Source of the DNA: Isoetes taiwanensis
Lineage: Eukaryota > Streptophyta > Lycopodiopsida > Isoetales > Isoetaceae
DNA: 64,000 bases
Direction of reading: 5' to 3'
NCBI GenBank assembly: GCA_021234155.1
Contig: JAJEKV010000035.1
Location: 9,312,779 to 9,376,778, forward strand
The translations under genes and the position numbers were made by a program. Positions 47,213 through 56,799 of this stretch are shown here, in pieces (position 1 is the first letter of the stretch; the number at the start of each line of letters is the position of its first letter). The notes beneath the pieces were generated by a model. The model made no database searches. It was not told the origin of the DNA and saw only the letters and a program-made list of their open reading frames with translations.

Positions 47213-47604
47213 GTCTAGGATCCCATACAATAACTTGATGTTGCCATGCCATGCTTTAGCAAACAAAGGTGTTGTATTATAGACTACAATTTGAGGCATC
47301 ATTATAAAACTTTTTCTATGATGTTGTATGATGTTCACTGCAACTTGAAAAATATCATTATAGATGTTGTAGGGTTGGGAGGGCGATTTTCCAATGACAT
47401 GAAATTGTGAGGCAGAATGAAGTATGGTGGAGGTTCATATTACATACCATATGGAAGTTGAAACATTTTTGAGAATTCATATTGCAGCGCAGATGGTTGG
47501 TGCCACCTTTTATTAAGAGCTATAATCTGACAAACTTTTTGTAATAATGTATGGAAAGGTACCTCAGCCCTTTAGAAAAAGCAAGTGTCATTGGCAGTAC
47601 TATT

Positions 47605-47955
47605 GAGCAATTCGAGACAAAATGTACAGCTCACTTGAAACATAGATCAGACGCCGGAATCAAACTATGCTACTGATTTAGCTTCTTTCCCGAGAAGGTG
47701 AAGCAAAATAGCAAAAGAGGATGCACGATTTTGAAGCAACTATAAATAGCAGCCCGTGGAAGCAAGACCCATTGGGCAGAGTTGTACTTTTAGGCAACTG
47801 GAGACAAAATGTGGAATGCACTGTAAGAGAGATGAGAAGTAGGGATGAAACTATGCAACTAATTTAACTGCTTTTCTGGAAAGGTAGAACGAAATTTTGC
47901 ATTAGAAGAATACAAATTTGAAGCAACCAGAAATGGCAGCCCCTGAGAAGCATCA
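47605..47955. repeat. degenerate tandem duplication, about 180 bp
   Basis: Two diverged copies share the same order of words: GAGACAAAATG, AAACTATGC, TTTGAAGCAAC and GGCAGCCC/AGCAGCCC (about 47,610-47,760 and 47,800-47,945). Confidence 0.6.
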
Positions 47956-49027
47956 TTCTTTCTAATATTGTCTTGCAGACACACATATTATGTGCAATTC
48001 TACTGTCAAAAATGCTAATTTTGAGATCTCAATGACCATTTCCTATGGGATCTGCATGTACATGATAACTTAGGTGCCGAGACAAATACATTAGAAGTCA
48101 AAACACTAAAAGCAGTGTATAACTCTAGAAGCATTACGATGGACCTAGAATGGATGCAACAGACCCATTCTAGCATTGCTCCTAGCTATTTGTTGGGCAA
48201 ATCTGCAGAAATAAGAAACGTTGGACAAAGTAATTAGCTTTTGTATCTTACCAGTTTACCAATATTTTGGCAAGGTGGCAGCATCTAACCATCACAAATA
48301 CAGAAAATGTTGAAAGAGCAGTATTGTGTGTCCGAGAGTACTATGTGACCAATACGTGATATTAGATAAACACCATCAATATTAGTACTAAGGGATGCAC
48401 ATTGGAAAAATGTTTTTTAGGAGATAAGATGCCATATGTGACAGATATTTGGATTCTTTGCATTGGAGAAGTAACATATCTGCAAAACTTTCAGGGATTC
48501 GAATTATTGATAAAATTATAATAGCAATACTGGACATTAATGGTTATTGTGGCATAAAGAAGAGAAAGAGGAGAATAATACCATACCATAGAACTCCATG
48601 ACATATAAAGAATGTAGGTAGACTTTGACCTACTTGCACTTTTCTTTAATTGATAACTGTTATTGAGATTCAGTAAGAATTATGGTTAGATGTATCCACA
48701 TGCTCAGCTGTAACAAACTAACAGGAATGTGAGTCCACAAATAAAAGATAGATTCAACAACGAATAAAGCAATGTTCAAAATGACACACAATGTCTTAAC
48801 CATTAACCCTTTCCAGTTTAAGGTTTCTGCCTATAGCTCTTTATGAGCTTATTTGAAGTAAGAGCAGCTATAGCTTGGAACCAAGGCCTTCAAGAAGGCG
48901 GATGGCCATTTTAGTCATCAGCCATTTTAGTCATCAGCAGAAGGAGCATGCTGCATAATGCTATTTAAGTACTCTCAAGCTATTAGGTCTGTAAAGGGAT
49001 CTTCCAATGTTACTTAATTTGCAATAG

Positions 49028-49129
49028 ACAACCCTCAGATGACCTGCAGAAACTAACATGCAAGTCCTAAATCATACTACAACCCTCAGATGACCTGCAG
49101 AAACTAACATGCAAGTCCTAAATCATACA
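49028..49129. repeat. 51-bp tandem duplication
   Basis: The unit starting ACAACCCTCAGATGACCTGC is present twice back to back (49,028-49,078 and 49,079-49,129) with essentially no difference, so the duplication is recent. Confidence 0.95.
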
Positions 49130-50609
49130 TTGAGAGTTTAGATACTCACTACCATAACTCTTGAAGTCAACTATACAGAATTCTAAGTCAATCCTATCAG
49201 ACTAAGAAATGTTGGCAGGCATCTTCTCGATTAGAACAACAAATATAGGCTTTTAGAAACATATGGAAACACAAACTCTAATGCAAATAATTCATCAACG
49301 TCTCTCATAAAATCTCTTATCTTATCCTATGGAAGATTTTATTAGTAGAGAAATGGCCATAAAAGATGTTTAACCGTAACCCATATGAACTCGTCAGAGA
49401 AGATAGGGCAGTCCCATAGAATATATATGTCTCACTTATTTTGAAAAAAGAATTTCCAGATATTTAGGCTAAATGATATTTACAATATGCAATCTGGATG
49501 ATTGTAGATCGTACATACTGCATCTTTTCCTTTTGCTTCCAGCTAGGAATTTATATTCTACACAAATTCATAGAAAAGCGCACAACAGTGAAGGAAAATA
49601 GGCTCCAGGTATAGACATCATACCTTCGTGGACCTTGTGTCCACCTACAACCTCACAAATCTATCTTTTGTTAAAACACTAATGAAAACTACAACCATAT
49701 TACTTGTCTTACCAAAGAAACACATAAACTTACCTTATTAGACTGGACTCTCTGAAAAGGTATGGGTAGAGAATGTTTATAGCCATTTAACTGAGCAACT
49801 ATCTTTTGCAACCCACATAAGTTATTTTGGAAGGCATTTACCTGCATTTAGCACCATGTATATGACTGCAAATCACCATAGACAGGGATTGCTGCTCCAA
49901 GAACTATTATGCTCCATTTTCCCGAAAAGATCTTCAAGAGCAGTATATCAAAGGAGAATAGAACTGGTGAATATTTCCACTACATAGCTCGAAGAACTTC
50001 CCTTGAAAAGCACAGACTTGCCTCGCCAAAAAGGACGACTGCAAAAAATTGCTCTGGCCATAAGAAACCTCTGATGCAGTTCCTTTGTTCTCATGAACGG
50101 GTAAGAGCATGTTAGGGCCTACGTGTTTTGGAAACTACCTGGAAAATACTGCCAGGAGAGCCATTCAGCAGCATCTTCCTTATGATAGTTCTCGCAGCAG
50201 AGAAACCCTACGGCCAAATCCATGCAATTGCCTTGAGAATCCGGCATCCGATGAAGCTAAAATGCATGTCGATGCAACAAATTATCAAATTAATACAAAG
50301 AATCCATCTTGTAAAAATTTAAATGCATGTCGCCGCGACAGCTGCAGGAAGGGCCGCTAAAGGCTCCGCATGGATAAGGAAAGAAGGAAACCCCAAAATC
50401 TAAAAATTTCGAAATCACAGGAGAAGCCATCAACGATTTTTAGAATACCGTTAAATTTTTTCAGGCGGCCAAAGTCCTCCAAATCTTATGAAATCGATTA
50501 AAAAAAAATTCCAAAAACGTTTTTTGCCATGCCGGATAATCCCAAATTAACAAAGTAGATTTTTGCTAATTTATAGGTTTTTTTTTTTTGCACTCGTAGA
50601 AACAAAGAA

Positions 50610-51170
50610 ATGGATCTCGCCAATTTTGGCAAGTTCTTGTGGCAGCATCTCCGTAATCCTAGCAATTTTCTATGCAGGGCAGCGATGGAGGCGGTGCCTC
50701 AGAAGCTTCTAGAACCATGGATGTGGCATATGGCTTTGCCAGATTTTTTGATGTGTAGTGGTTCGTTCATCGGCAAGACTTTCAATAGCAGGTCTGCATC
50801 TTACCTTATTTCTTTCTTTCTCTTTCAACCACAAAACTACAATCTGGCAAACTGCACTGCCATGCCTAGAAAGTCTGTGATAGAAGCTTTATGCAGTGTT
50901 TGATTCTCGGGATTTCTTACCCTATTTTTGTTGTATTGCCATTTTGCTGTGTTGCTATTTGCATCAGAATTTCTTACACTATCTTTACAGTCCGGCAAAG
51001 TGCATTGCCATAGCCTGAAGCTTTTTGTGGCTTTGAATGGTTCGATGTGTTATTGGGCTCTGATGAGGCCGTTTTGGCCTGAAGGTTCGAATCCTCCGGC
51101 CCTGATTTCTGCTGGTCAGAGGTTTTGTTTCTTGCTTTCTTTCTTTGGCGCAGTGAATATTCGCACATGG
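50610..51170 (+). CDS. unrecognised gene, first two exons
   Basis: Exon 1 runs from ATG at 50,610 to 50,791 (donor GTCTGC) and encodes MDLANFGKFLWQHLRNPSNF, later EPWMWHMALPDFLMCSG, and GKTFNS. Joining after two bases of a Ser codon to an acceptor at 51,011-51,013 (CATAG) gives an in-frame exon 2 that reads SLKLFVALNGSMCYWALMRP, then FWPEG, then LISAGQRF. Both segments look conserved: tryptophan-rich, low stop density, agreeing splice phase. I cannot name the family; a small membrane or organelle protein is possible. Downstream exons are obscured by an antisense LINE starting at 51,173. A later open frame at 53,305-53,575 could be a further exon. Confidence 0.45.
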
Positions 51171-51172
51171 CA

Positions 51173-53100
51173 TTTTTTTTTTTTTTTGAAGGATGAAATT
51201 AACTAATATTACTCCAGAATAACTACAAGATGAGCGATATTAGGGTACTCCTGCCCACTAGAGTGAGCACCCACCTAACATGTGTACCTATCTATGATTG
51301 AAGCCACAAATCTGCCCAGGCTGTCCACAATGTGGAGGGTTCTTTCCCAGACCGCTGCTTTGAACTGCTCTTTCCGAGGGGACGCCAGGTAAGAAAGATA
51401 TAGTTTGTACCTCAACTGTGGGACCAAAGCCTCAGGCTGCGTCTCCGCATTCCTGAACACCTTCATGCGTCGTCGCTTCCAAAATGAGCCACAATAACCA
51501 GGCTTTACACAAATGAAAGGCCAAACTCTGAAGCTGAGACCACCTGTTAGGGTACACCTCCAAAAGAACCTCTTGAGTACAGAGCGGGGAATGCAAGAGG
51601 TGCTGGACCCATTGCCATGCCGGCTGGATATCTGAGCAAAGAAACATGCAGTGTTCCAGAGTTTCCACACAGGCACCACACATAGGATACAGGTTGGTGA
51701 TGCGTGGGTTGATCCTGTAGACCCAAGTGCTCACCCTCAGGGAACGGTGCACAATCTGCCACAGCAATACCCGAATCTTGGGGGGCGAGATTGGGTTCCG
51801 CACCATCTCCAAATGTAGACCCAATCATCTCCCGGCACCTAGAGACTCCAACCGTCCAAAGGAGGCAGCTCATCCTGGATTGCCAAAAGCCCATAACAAG
51901 ATTTCACAAAATTTGAGGGATCTACTTTCGGGTGACACTTCCACACCGGCCCCGATGCCTCATGGGGGGTTCAAATAAACAAGATTACCCCACCTCAAGG
52001 CCCGAGATAGCACAATCCGCTTGAAGCCGTAAATCTACGGCGAAAAAAGCCGCCAAGGTGCCCACCGTCGATATAATATTTTTCGCCACCGTCAATACCC
52101 CACACAAGGCCCCATCTCAATCCCGTTCGATTGACGGCGAGGTCGCCAACTAAAGCGTGTGTGGTCCGAAAGGACCCACCGAAGCCAGGCCTCCAACCCC
52201 GAATGCACCGGTGGCATCAATTGCAAACAGGGGCGACTGCTCCCGTGCTCGCAGAGCCCCTTCCTAAACCAGAGGCATGAGCATCACGGCTTGATATCCA
52301 ATGAACAACGCCCGTGGGAGCCGCGTGAGGCACTGACGGGGCCAGGGAAAACTATCGAAGTGAGACAAAATGCCCGATGAAGCAAGACCATGCCCTGAGT
52401 CGAAAGTGCATTCTCAAGAATGGCAAAGATAAACTTTTGACAAGAGGACCTTGCCATGCGGCCCGAGAGGTCGAAGAAGCCGAAGTCCACCCGCTAAACC
52501 TTGGGCGCTTTTTCCTTCCACCGCACCACCTTAACGGCCAGCCCTTCCCTCATTGCCTCCCCATAATGGGATTCACGAACCATAGAGGAGATTTCCCGCA
52601 CCTTGCTTTTCGGCGCCCGGGATGATAGAGGCCATATAAATATGAGTCGAACATAGGATGGACTTCGCCAACTGTGACCACGCAAAGCCATGGACGGCTT
52701 CCCCCCTTCCACCAATTAAAGGTGCAGCCCCACCGTATGTCCTCCCACATAGCTAATTTGAGATGTCGATGCGGGCAGATACCCAAAAGCTTAGAGCCGC
52801 GTGCCACTGCGCTGCGTTAAGCCAAGGGAATTGGGACCTACCATCGGCATGGGAGTGCTGCCGCGGGCCACAATGCCGAAGCACCGTCCAATTCATAAGG
52901 CGGCCCCGAAGCAAGGGAGAATGTATCCAAGCCCGGCTCGCCGTGTTTAATGATTCCTCTCTCACCAGAAGAAGAGGAACGAATCATCGGCTGCATGACT
53001 CCCCACCGGCCGCGACAAAAGGGCCCGAGGAGATGCGTTGGCGTTTCTTGGCGCTTTTAGGGTTAGCGGCGGCGGCGGCGAGGTCAGCCCCCTTTTCCGG
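51173..53100 (-). mobile_element. 5'-truncated L1-type LINE, minus strand
   Basis: The 3' end is a T15 run at 51,173-51,187 on the plus strand, that is a poly(A) tail preceded by TTTCATCCTTC on the minus strand. About 250-650 bases inside, the zf-RVT domain is readable (minus, 51,432-51,824): PPKIRVLLWQIVHRSLR, then NLYPMCGACVETLEHCMFLC. Further in, minus-strand RT-connection fragments such as LSFWVSARIDISN (about 52,760) appear in changing frames. The element is GC-rich relative to its surroundings and ends near 53,100, without endonuclease, as typical of 5' truncation. It lies antisense to, and probably in an intron of, the gene starting at 50,610. Confidence 0.8.
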
Positions 53101-53304
53101 CTTCGGCTGACCGCCGCAACACGATTCAATTCTAAGGCAACCCAGCGGCTAGCACAGACTAGGCAAAGAGTTTTTTGGCCCCTTCCCTTTCATCACGGGC
53201 TGTAAATTTGAGGTCTCAGAAGAATCTTCAGGGCGGGTTCTTGAATTCTCAGGTAAACCACTAACGTGGTATTTCATTCTAATGCTCTTGGCATTATAAT
53301 CTTT

Positions 53305-53576
53305 CTTGCAAAGATTACACTGAAGCAGCGCAAAGGCTTATAAGGTGGAACGAAATTTTGAGAGTCCTTGAACAGAGAGGTTTCTTAGCCTGTAAATTTA
53401 GCAGTCCTTATTGTTATATAGAGCCTAGAAAATCATTGCCTATTTTTAGGTCATCTCTTTTCTCCCCGTTCTTTCTTACTAGCAAGAAAGGTCACGAGAT
53501 TCCACAAGATTTGATCAGAATCTTTCTTTCAAGTCAGGAGGTTTGTTCTAAAGATTTCTGGAAGTATGAGGTCTGA
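53305..53576 (+). CDS. possible exon, unrecognised
   Basis: An open plus-strand frame gives a protein-like sequence: RWNEILRVLEQRGFLACKFS, later KKGHEIPQDLIRIFLSSQEV. It ends with TGA at 53,574-53,576. It may be the last exon of the gene whose first exons are at 50,610-51,170, or an independent fragment. Only the absence of stops and the composition support it. Confidence 0.25.
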
Positions 53577-53579
53577 ATC

Positions 53580-54536
53580 GAAGAGGTAAAAATACTGTAT
53601 GGCAGGGCAGAAAATAGCTTGTTCAAGATCTGAATCTTGATTTAAATTCGATGCTATCTCATGTATTTCATACTTGAATAGGCGCCTCAATCTTGATGCT
53701 TGAGGGTAGATTTTGGTACTAATAAGCCAATCTACATGTTTCCATTCTAAGTACTGATACGCTTGGAATAGGATCACTCGATACTGCTATGTCGAGTTGT
53801 ATGGAAATTGATGCTACATTGATGCAGCTGTACAGAAATTTGGAGCTCAGCAGTGAGCAGGGCCATGTGACTTCCTTCACTTCTCATTCTTTTGGATTCC
53901 TTGCTATGATCCTTCCGATATTGAATGATTTTTTCGGGAGCTCTATTTCCTAGCATCATCTTGGTTATTCTGGTTACCTTATGGGAGGATTTTATGTGCT
54001 TATTGTATACTTGCTTATAGAGCAGAATAAGTTTAAAGCACATAAAGGATGAAGATGTTGAGATTACTCCTATAGTAATCCTTTTTGTGTTTAAAACATT
54101 GTACTTCTTATTTCATATAATATAAAAATTTCGTTCTCTCAAAAAAAAAAAAAAAAAAAATCTGCTGCGACCACATGGCATGTTTATTGGCTATGATGAC
54201 TTGACTTGAAGGACATGTTTGGATCCATTGGTTTTTGATGATTTAATTTGCACCATTGAAAGTTTCATTGGGGTTGAGGCAAAAAAAATAAAAAAAAAAT
54301 AAAAATTGGGGTCCTTGATGCAGCACAATGGGGGAATATTCTGCCCATAGATGGCCCCAATAAAAGATGAAAACATCCCATAAACACCGAAAGGAAAACA
54401 AACAAAATGGATTTTACTAAATTATTTGGGTCATTGAAAGTTTTTGTTGCTGAAAACCAAATATGATGATACAATTATATATTCATTACAAAAAAGATGG
54501 TCGAAAACGAAATATTTTCAGACCATTAGTAACAGC
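53580..54536. other. noncoding, with a genomic A20 run
   Basis: TATAAAAATTTCGTTCTCTC followed by twenty A (54,141-54,160) looks like the 3' end of a retroposed transcript on the plus strand. It could be a LINE, SINE or processed gene copy. No body for it could be delimited. Another A-rich tract lies at 54,280-54,305. Confidence 0.5.
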
Positions 54537-55020
54537 CTAATGATGCATGGGATCCGGTCCAGAAGGGGCCTGCCTTTCAGGCTTAACATTTGCGTCAGTT
54601 GTCGATTCCATGCCCATTCTCCTCGTCATTTGATTCTCATCCTGTAAAAATCTTCTTTGATGCATCCTCAAATCGGCAGCAGAACTCTGTAATATGCAAA
54701 TAATCAGAACATTTATCTAAAAAGGCAACATCTGCAAAAATCGAAGTCTGTGATAAATTTTACCTCCGTAGCATGAATCTGAACCGCATTGGCCTGTTCC
54801 AGAGTTCTGGCCTCTGTTTTGTCTAAATGAAATCAGAAACGTTAATTAGTACAATGCAAGTGGAAATGAATATCTGAATCGATCAATGAAATTTCATCAA
54901 AAACAGACCTTTTGGTTCAATCCGAGCAGAACCGGTTCTAAAGAGCAGGAAAATAGTCACCATAATCAACAATTTTCTGCGTGCCGAGATGATTCCGACG
55001 AGATTTGAAGCGCTTTCCAT
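54537..55020 (-). CDS. CLE signalling peptide precursor, three exons
   Basis: Minus strand, exons 55020-54909, 54822-54764 and 54686-54537; 106 residues. Exon 1 encodes a short N-terminus and a hydrophobic signal segment (KLLIMVTIFLLF, residues about 16-27). Exon 2 begins DKTEARTLEQ. Exon 3 ends RQAPSGPDPMHH immediately before TAG. This is a canonical CLE dodecapeptide (R-x-x-P-S-G-P-D-P-x-H-H, as in CLV3 RTVPSGPDPLHH). Intron phases are 1 and 0, borders GT-AG. Two introns are the plan of CLV3/CLE40-type genes; most CLE genes have none. The peptide would be secreted, trimmed and sensed by LRR receptor kinases (CLV1/BAM type) in meristem control. Ala replaces the usual Val before Pro. It is too short per exon to show as an ORF. 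No defect is visible. Confidence 0.9.
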
Positions 55021-55557
55021 ACTTTTTACTTCGAAAATCGGAATAGAAATTCTAGTATATCAAAATTGTGCAAAAGCAAGCAGAATGAATTGGGAAAAAC
55101 GCTGCAATCTGCCCAGAAAGAAGGAATGCTGAATCCTTATAAGGAGAGAACAGATCCGGTGATAAATATCCAATTTCATCATTGCCGCAAAGAGCTACTT
55201 GGATTGAATGCTAAAACGGTAATGGGTTTAACGAATTGAGGGGATCTGCAATGAAATTTTGCGCAGAATTTAAGATGGTGGGTTAGGGTTTAGGATAGTG
55301 GGCAGTAAATGCGATCTCCGATTAACGAATTTGGGGCTCCAGTAATGATTATGTGTTGCGGATTTGAGAGAATATAACTAATCTGATGTGATTATGTATT
55401 AATTTAGGGGATTTAGGGCCGCTCTGCTCATCATTCTTCTCCGGTTTATATAATGTGCACTGGTTCGCGGTTTATTGGTGTTGCTCATAGAATCTCCTCT
55501 TGTTTCCAAATCCATTATCCCGGTCTCCAATTCCTAGCAATTTCTTAAATCTGCAAG
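55021..55557. promoter_or_regulatory. shared intergenic promoter of the divergent CLE pair
   Basis: 537 bp between the two start codons must hold both 5' UTRs and core promoters. A TATA-like TTTATATAAT lies at 55,445-55,454, about 105 bp before the plus-strand ATG. CCTTATAAGG at 55,135-55,144 lies about 115 bp before the minus-strand ATG. Both distances suit plant TATA boxes. Specific transcription-factor sites are not claimed. Confidence 0.6.
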
Positions 55558-56173
55558 ATGGGTTCTGTTTCCAAACCTTTGATCGTGATTTTGATGCTTG
55601 TTGTGATATCTCTGCGATCTTCACATTGCAGATCCGGTGGATTTTTTGCTGGTGAGTGCTTGGAGTTATGATTTTTCTTTAGAGTCCTCTCTTCTAACTT
55701 TCGGAATTGCTTTTATTGACGGATTGATTCTGTTTCAAATAGCGAATTCCGGCTTCTTGAATAAAATCCGATCAAATTCTCATCTTTTAGTCCATCTTGT
55801 AGATTTCTGAGAAAATCCTCTGTTCTAACTTGTTTAGATTACTCTTTCTACCAGATCAGGAGACAGAAAGCAGATCTGGATCAATGAGATTCATCTCAGA
55901 GGTAAGGGAGACCGAAAATTTATGTTTTCGAATGACAATTTATGTTTTCGAATGCTGGGATTTGAAAGAGGAAGTGCGTTACAGGGCAAAGGGGCAATTG
56001 GACGGTCAGGGAAGGAGGTGAAAAGGCTGGTGCCATCAGGGCCGTCAGATCCTGAACATTGCGAGAGAGCATATGAGCCAGAAAGAGAAGTGCCTTCAGG
56101 ACCAAGCGATCCTTTGGGATATTTCAATACCATTGATGAATGCTGGAAGTTGCATACCCCTTTCAACCCCTAA
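55558..56173 (+). CDS. CLE-like precursor with two divergent PSGPSDP motifs, three exons
   Basis: Exons 55558-55651, 55855-55901 and 55985-56173 (GT-AG; phases 1 and 0); 109 residues. Exon 1 is a signal peptide (KPLIVILMLVVISLRSSHC). Exon 2 begins DQETESRSGS, matching the neighbour's DKTEART at the same place. Exon 3 carries two motifs, KRLVPSGPSDPEH and EREVPSGPSDPLG, 14 residues apart between their cores, then a 19-residue tail with a Cys-Trp pair. Compared with the CLE core VPSGP[DN]P each has one extra Ser (GPSDP), and SGPS is also the core of PIP/IDA-like peptides. Shared intron phases and exon 2 start with the divergent neighbour favour CLE paralogy. The 83-bp second intron holds a 20-bp tandem duplication (55,917-55,956); without its splicing the motif frame is lost. 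Secreted ligand function is inferred. Confidence 0.75.
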
Positions 56174-56329
56174 ACCCTGCTGCTACATAAAATGTTTGAA
56201 TATGCATATAAATCTTTTGAAGAAACTGTATAGAAGAACCTATGCCATTTTTGTGTCTTCCCCATACTCCAGGATTAAAAAGACAATTAAAAAATATATA
56301 TCTATTATATATATACAATTATATTATGG

Positions 56330-56790
56330 GTCCTATGGGGGGGTGAAAGTTTGTAGAGATTCATCCTGGCCGTCGATTTTTTGAGGTGTCGCGACAATGG
56401 CCCTTGGATTTGATGGGGGGGCATGCATGGGGCATGGATGGGGCATGCACCCCATCCCTGGGCCGTCGATCGGGCACGTGAGAAATCGTGGCCCTTGATT
56501 TTAGGTTAAGGAAGGTGCAAGGAAATTGTTGGTGAAGATTGATCTCGGCCGTCCATCTCTGAGATGGACGGTCCAGACGGTGACACTTCAATCAACCCCA
56601 AGCAGCCCCCTTTATTTGGGGCTTTTGATGTGGCCCGTTAGATCTAGGGATTCAATTGGGGCATTTTATGTAGGCCCTTGATTTCTTTTAAAGAAGGTGC
56701 AAGGAAGGTGTCCCCTTATTTGGGGCTTTTGATATGGACCGTTGGATTTGAAGATTTCATCTCGGCCATCGATTAGTAATTGAATGTTGG
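56330..56790. repeat. degenerate repeats with 'CTCGGCCGTCGAT' core
   Basis: AGATTCATCCTGGCCGTCGA (56,358), AGATTGATCTCGGCCGTCCA (56,537) and AGATTTCATCTCGGCCATCG (56,753) are variants of one word. AAGGAAGGTGCAAGGAA or close forms occur at 56,509 and 56,691. TTTATTTGGGGCTTTTGATG occurs near 56,611 and 56,718 in variant form. GGGGCATGCA words repeat at 56,417-56,450. This is probably a MITE-like element or decayed satellite just downstream of the CLE gene. Confidence 0.65.
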
Positions 56791-56799
56791 CATTATATT

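Larger units (their letters stand above)
46829..50600. other. no exon recognised; intronic or intergenic repeats
   Basis: I looked for the hinge-coding exons of the GMI1-like gene here and found none. The stretch is AT-rich with tandem and dispersed duplications. ORFs at 49,909-50,360 overlap in different frames and lack known motifs, although 50,128-50,322 is protein-like (METTWKILPGEPFSS). It could be a long intron or the region beyond a truncated gene. Confidence 0.5.

Noticed and set aside
51161-54185. target-site duplication CACATGGCAT for the antisense LINE (51,165 and 54,171)
   Set aside because: The match is short, the second copy lies about 1 kb beyond the apparent LINE end and next to a different poly(A) run on the other strand, so it may be chance.
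55830-56021. plus-strand ORF reading through the second intron of the dual-motif gene
   Set aside because: It ends before the motif region. Splicing at 55,902 and 55,984 gives a frame with two peptide motifs and the same phase as the paralogous neighbour.
55891-56166. 91-codon minus-strand ORF across the dual-motif CLE-like exon
   Set aside because: Antisense shadow of exon 3; the plus strand has signal peptide, splice sites and motif repeats in agreement.
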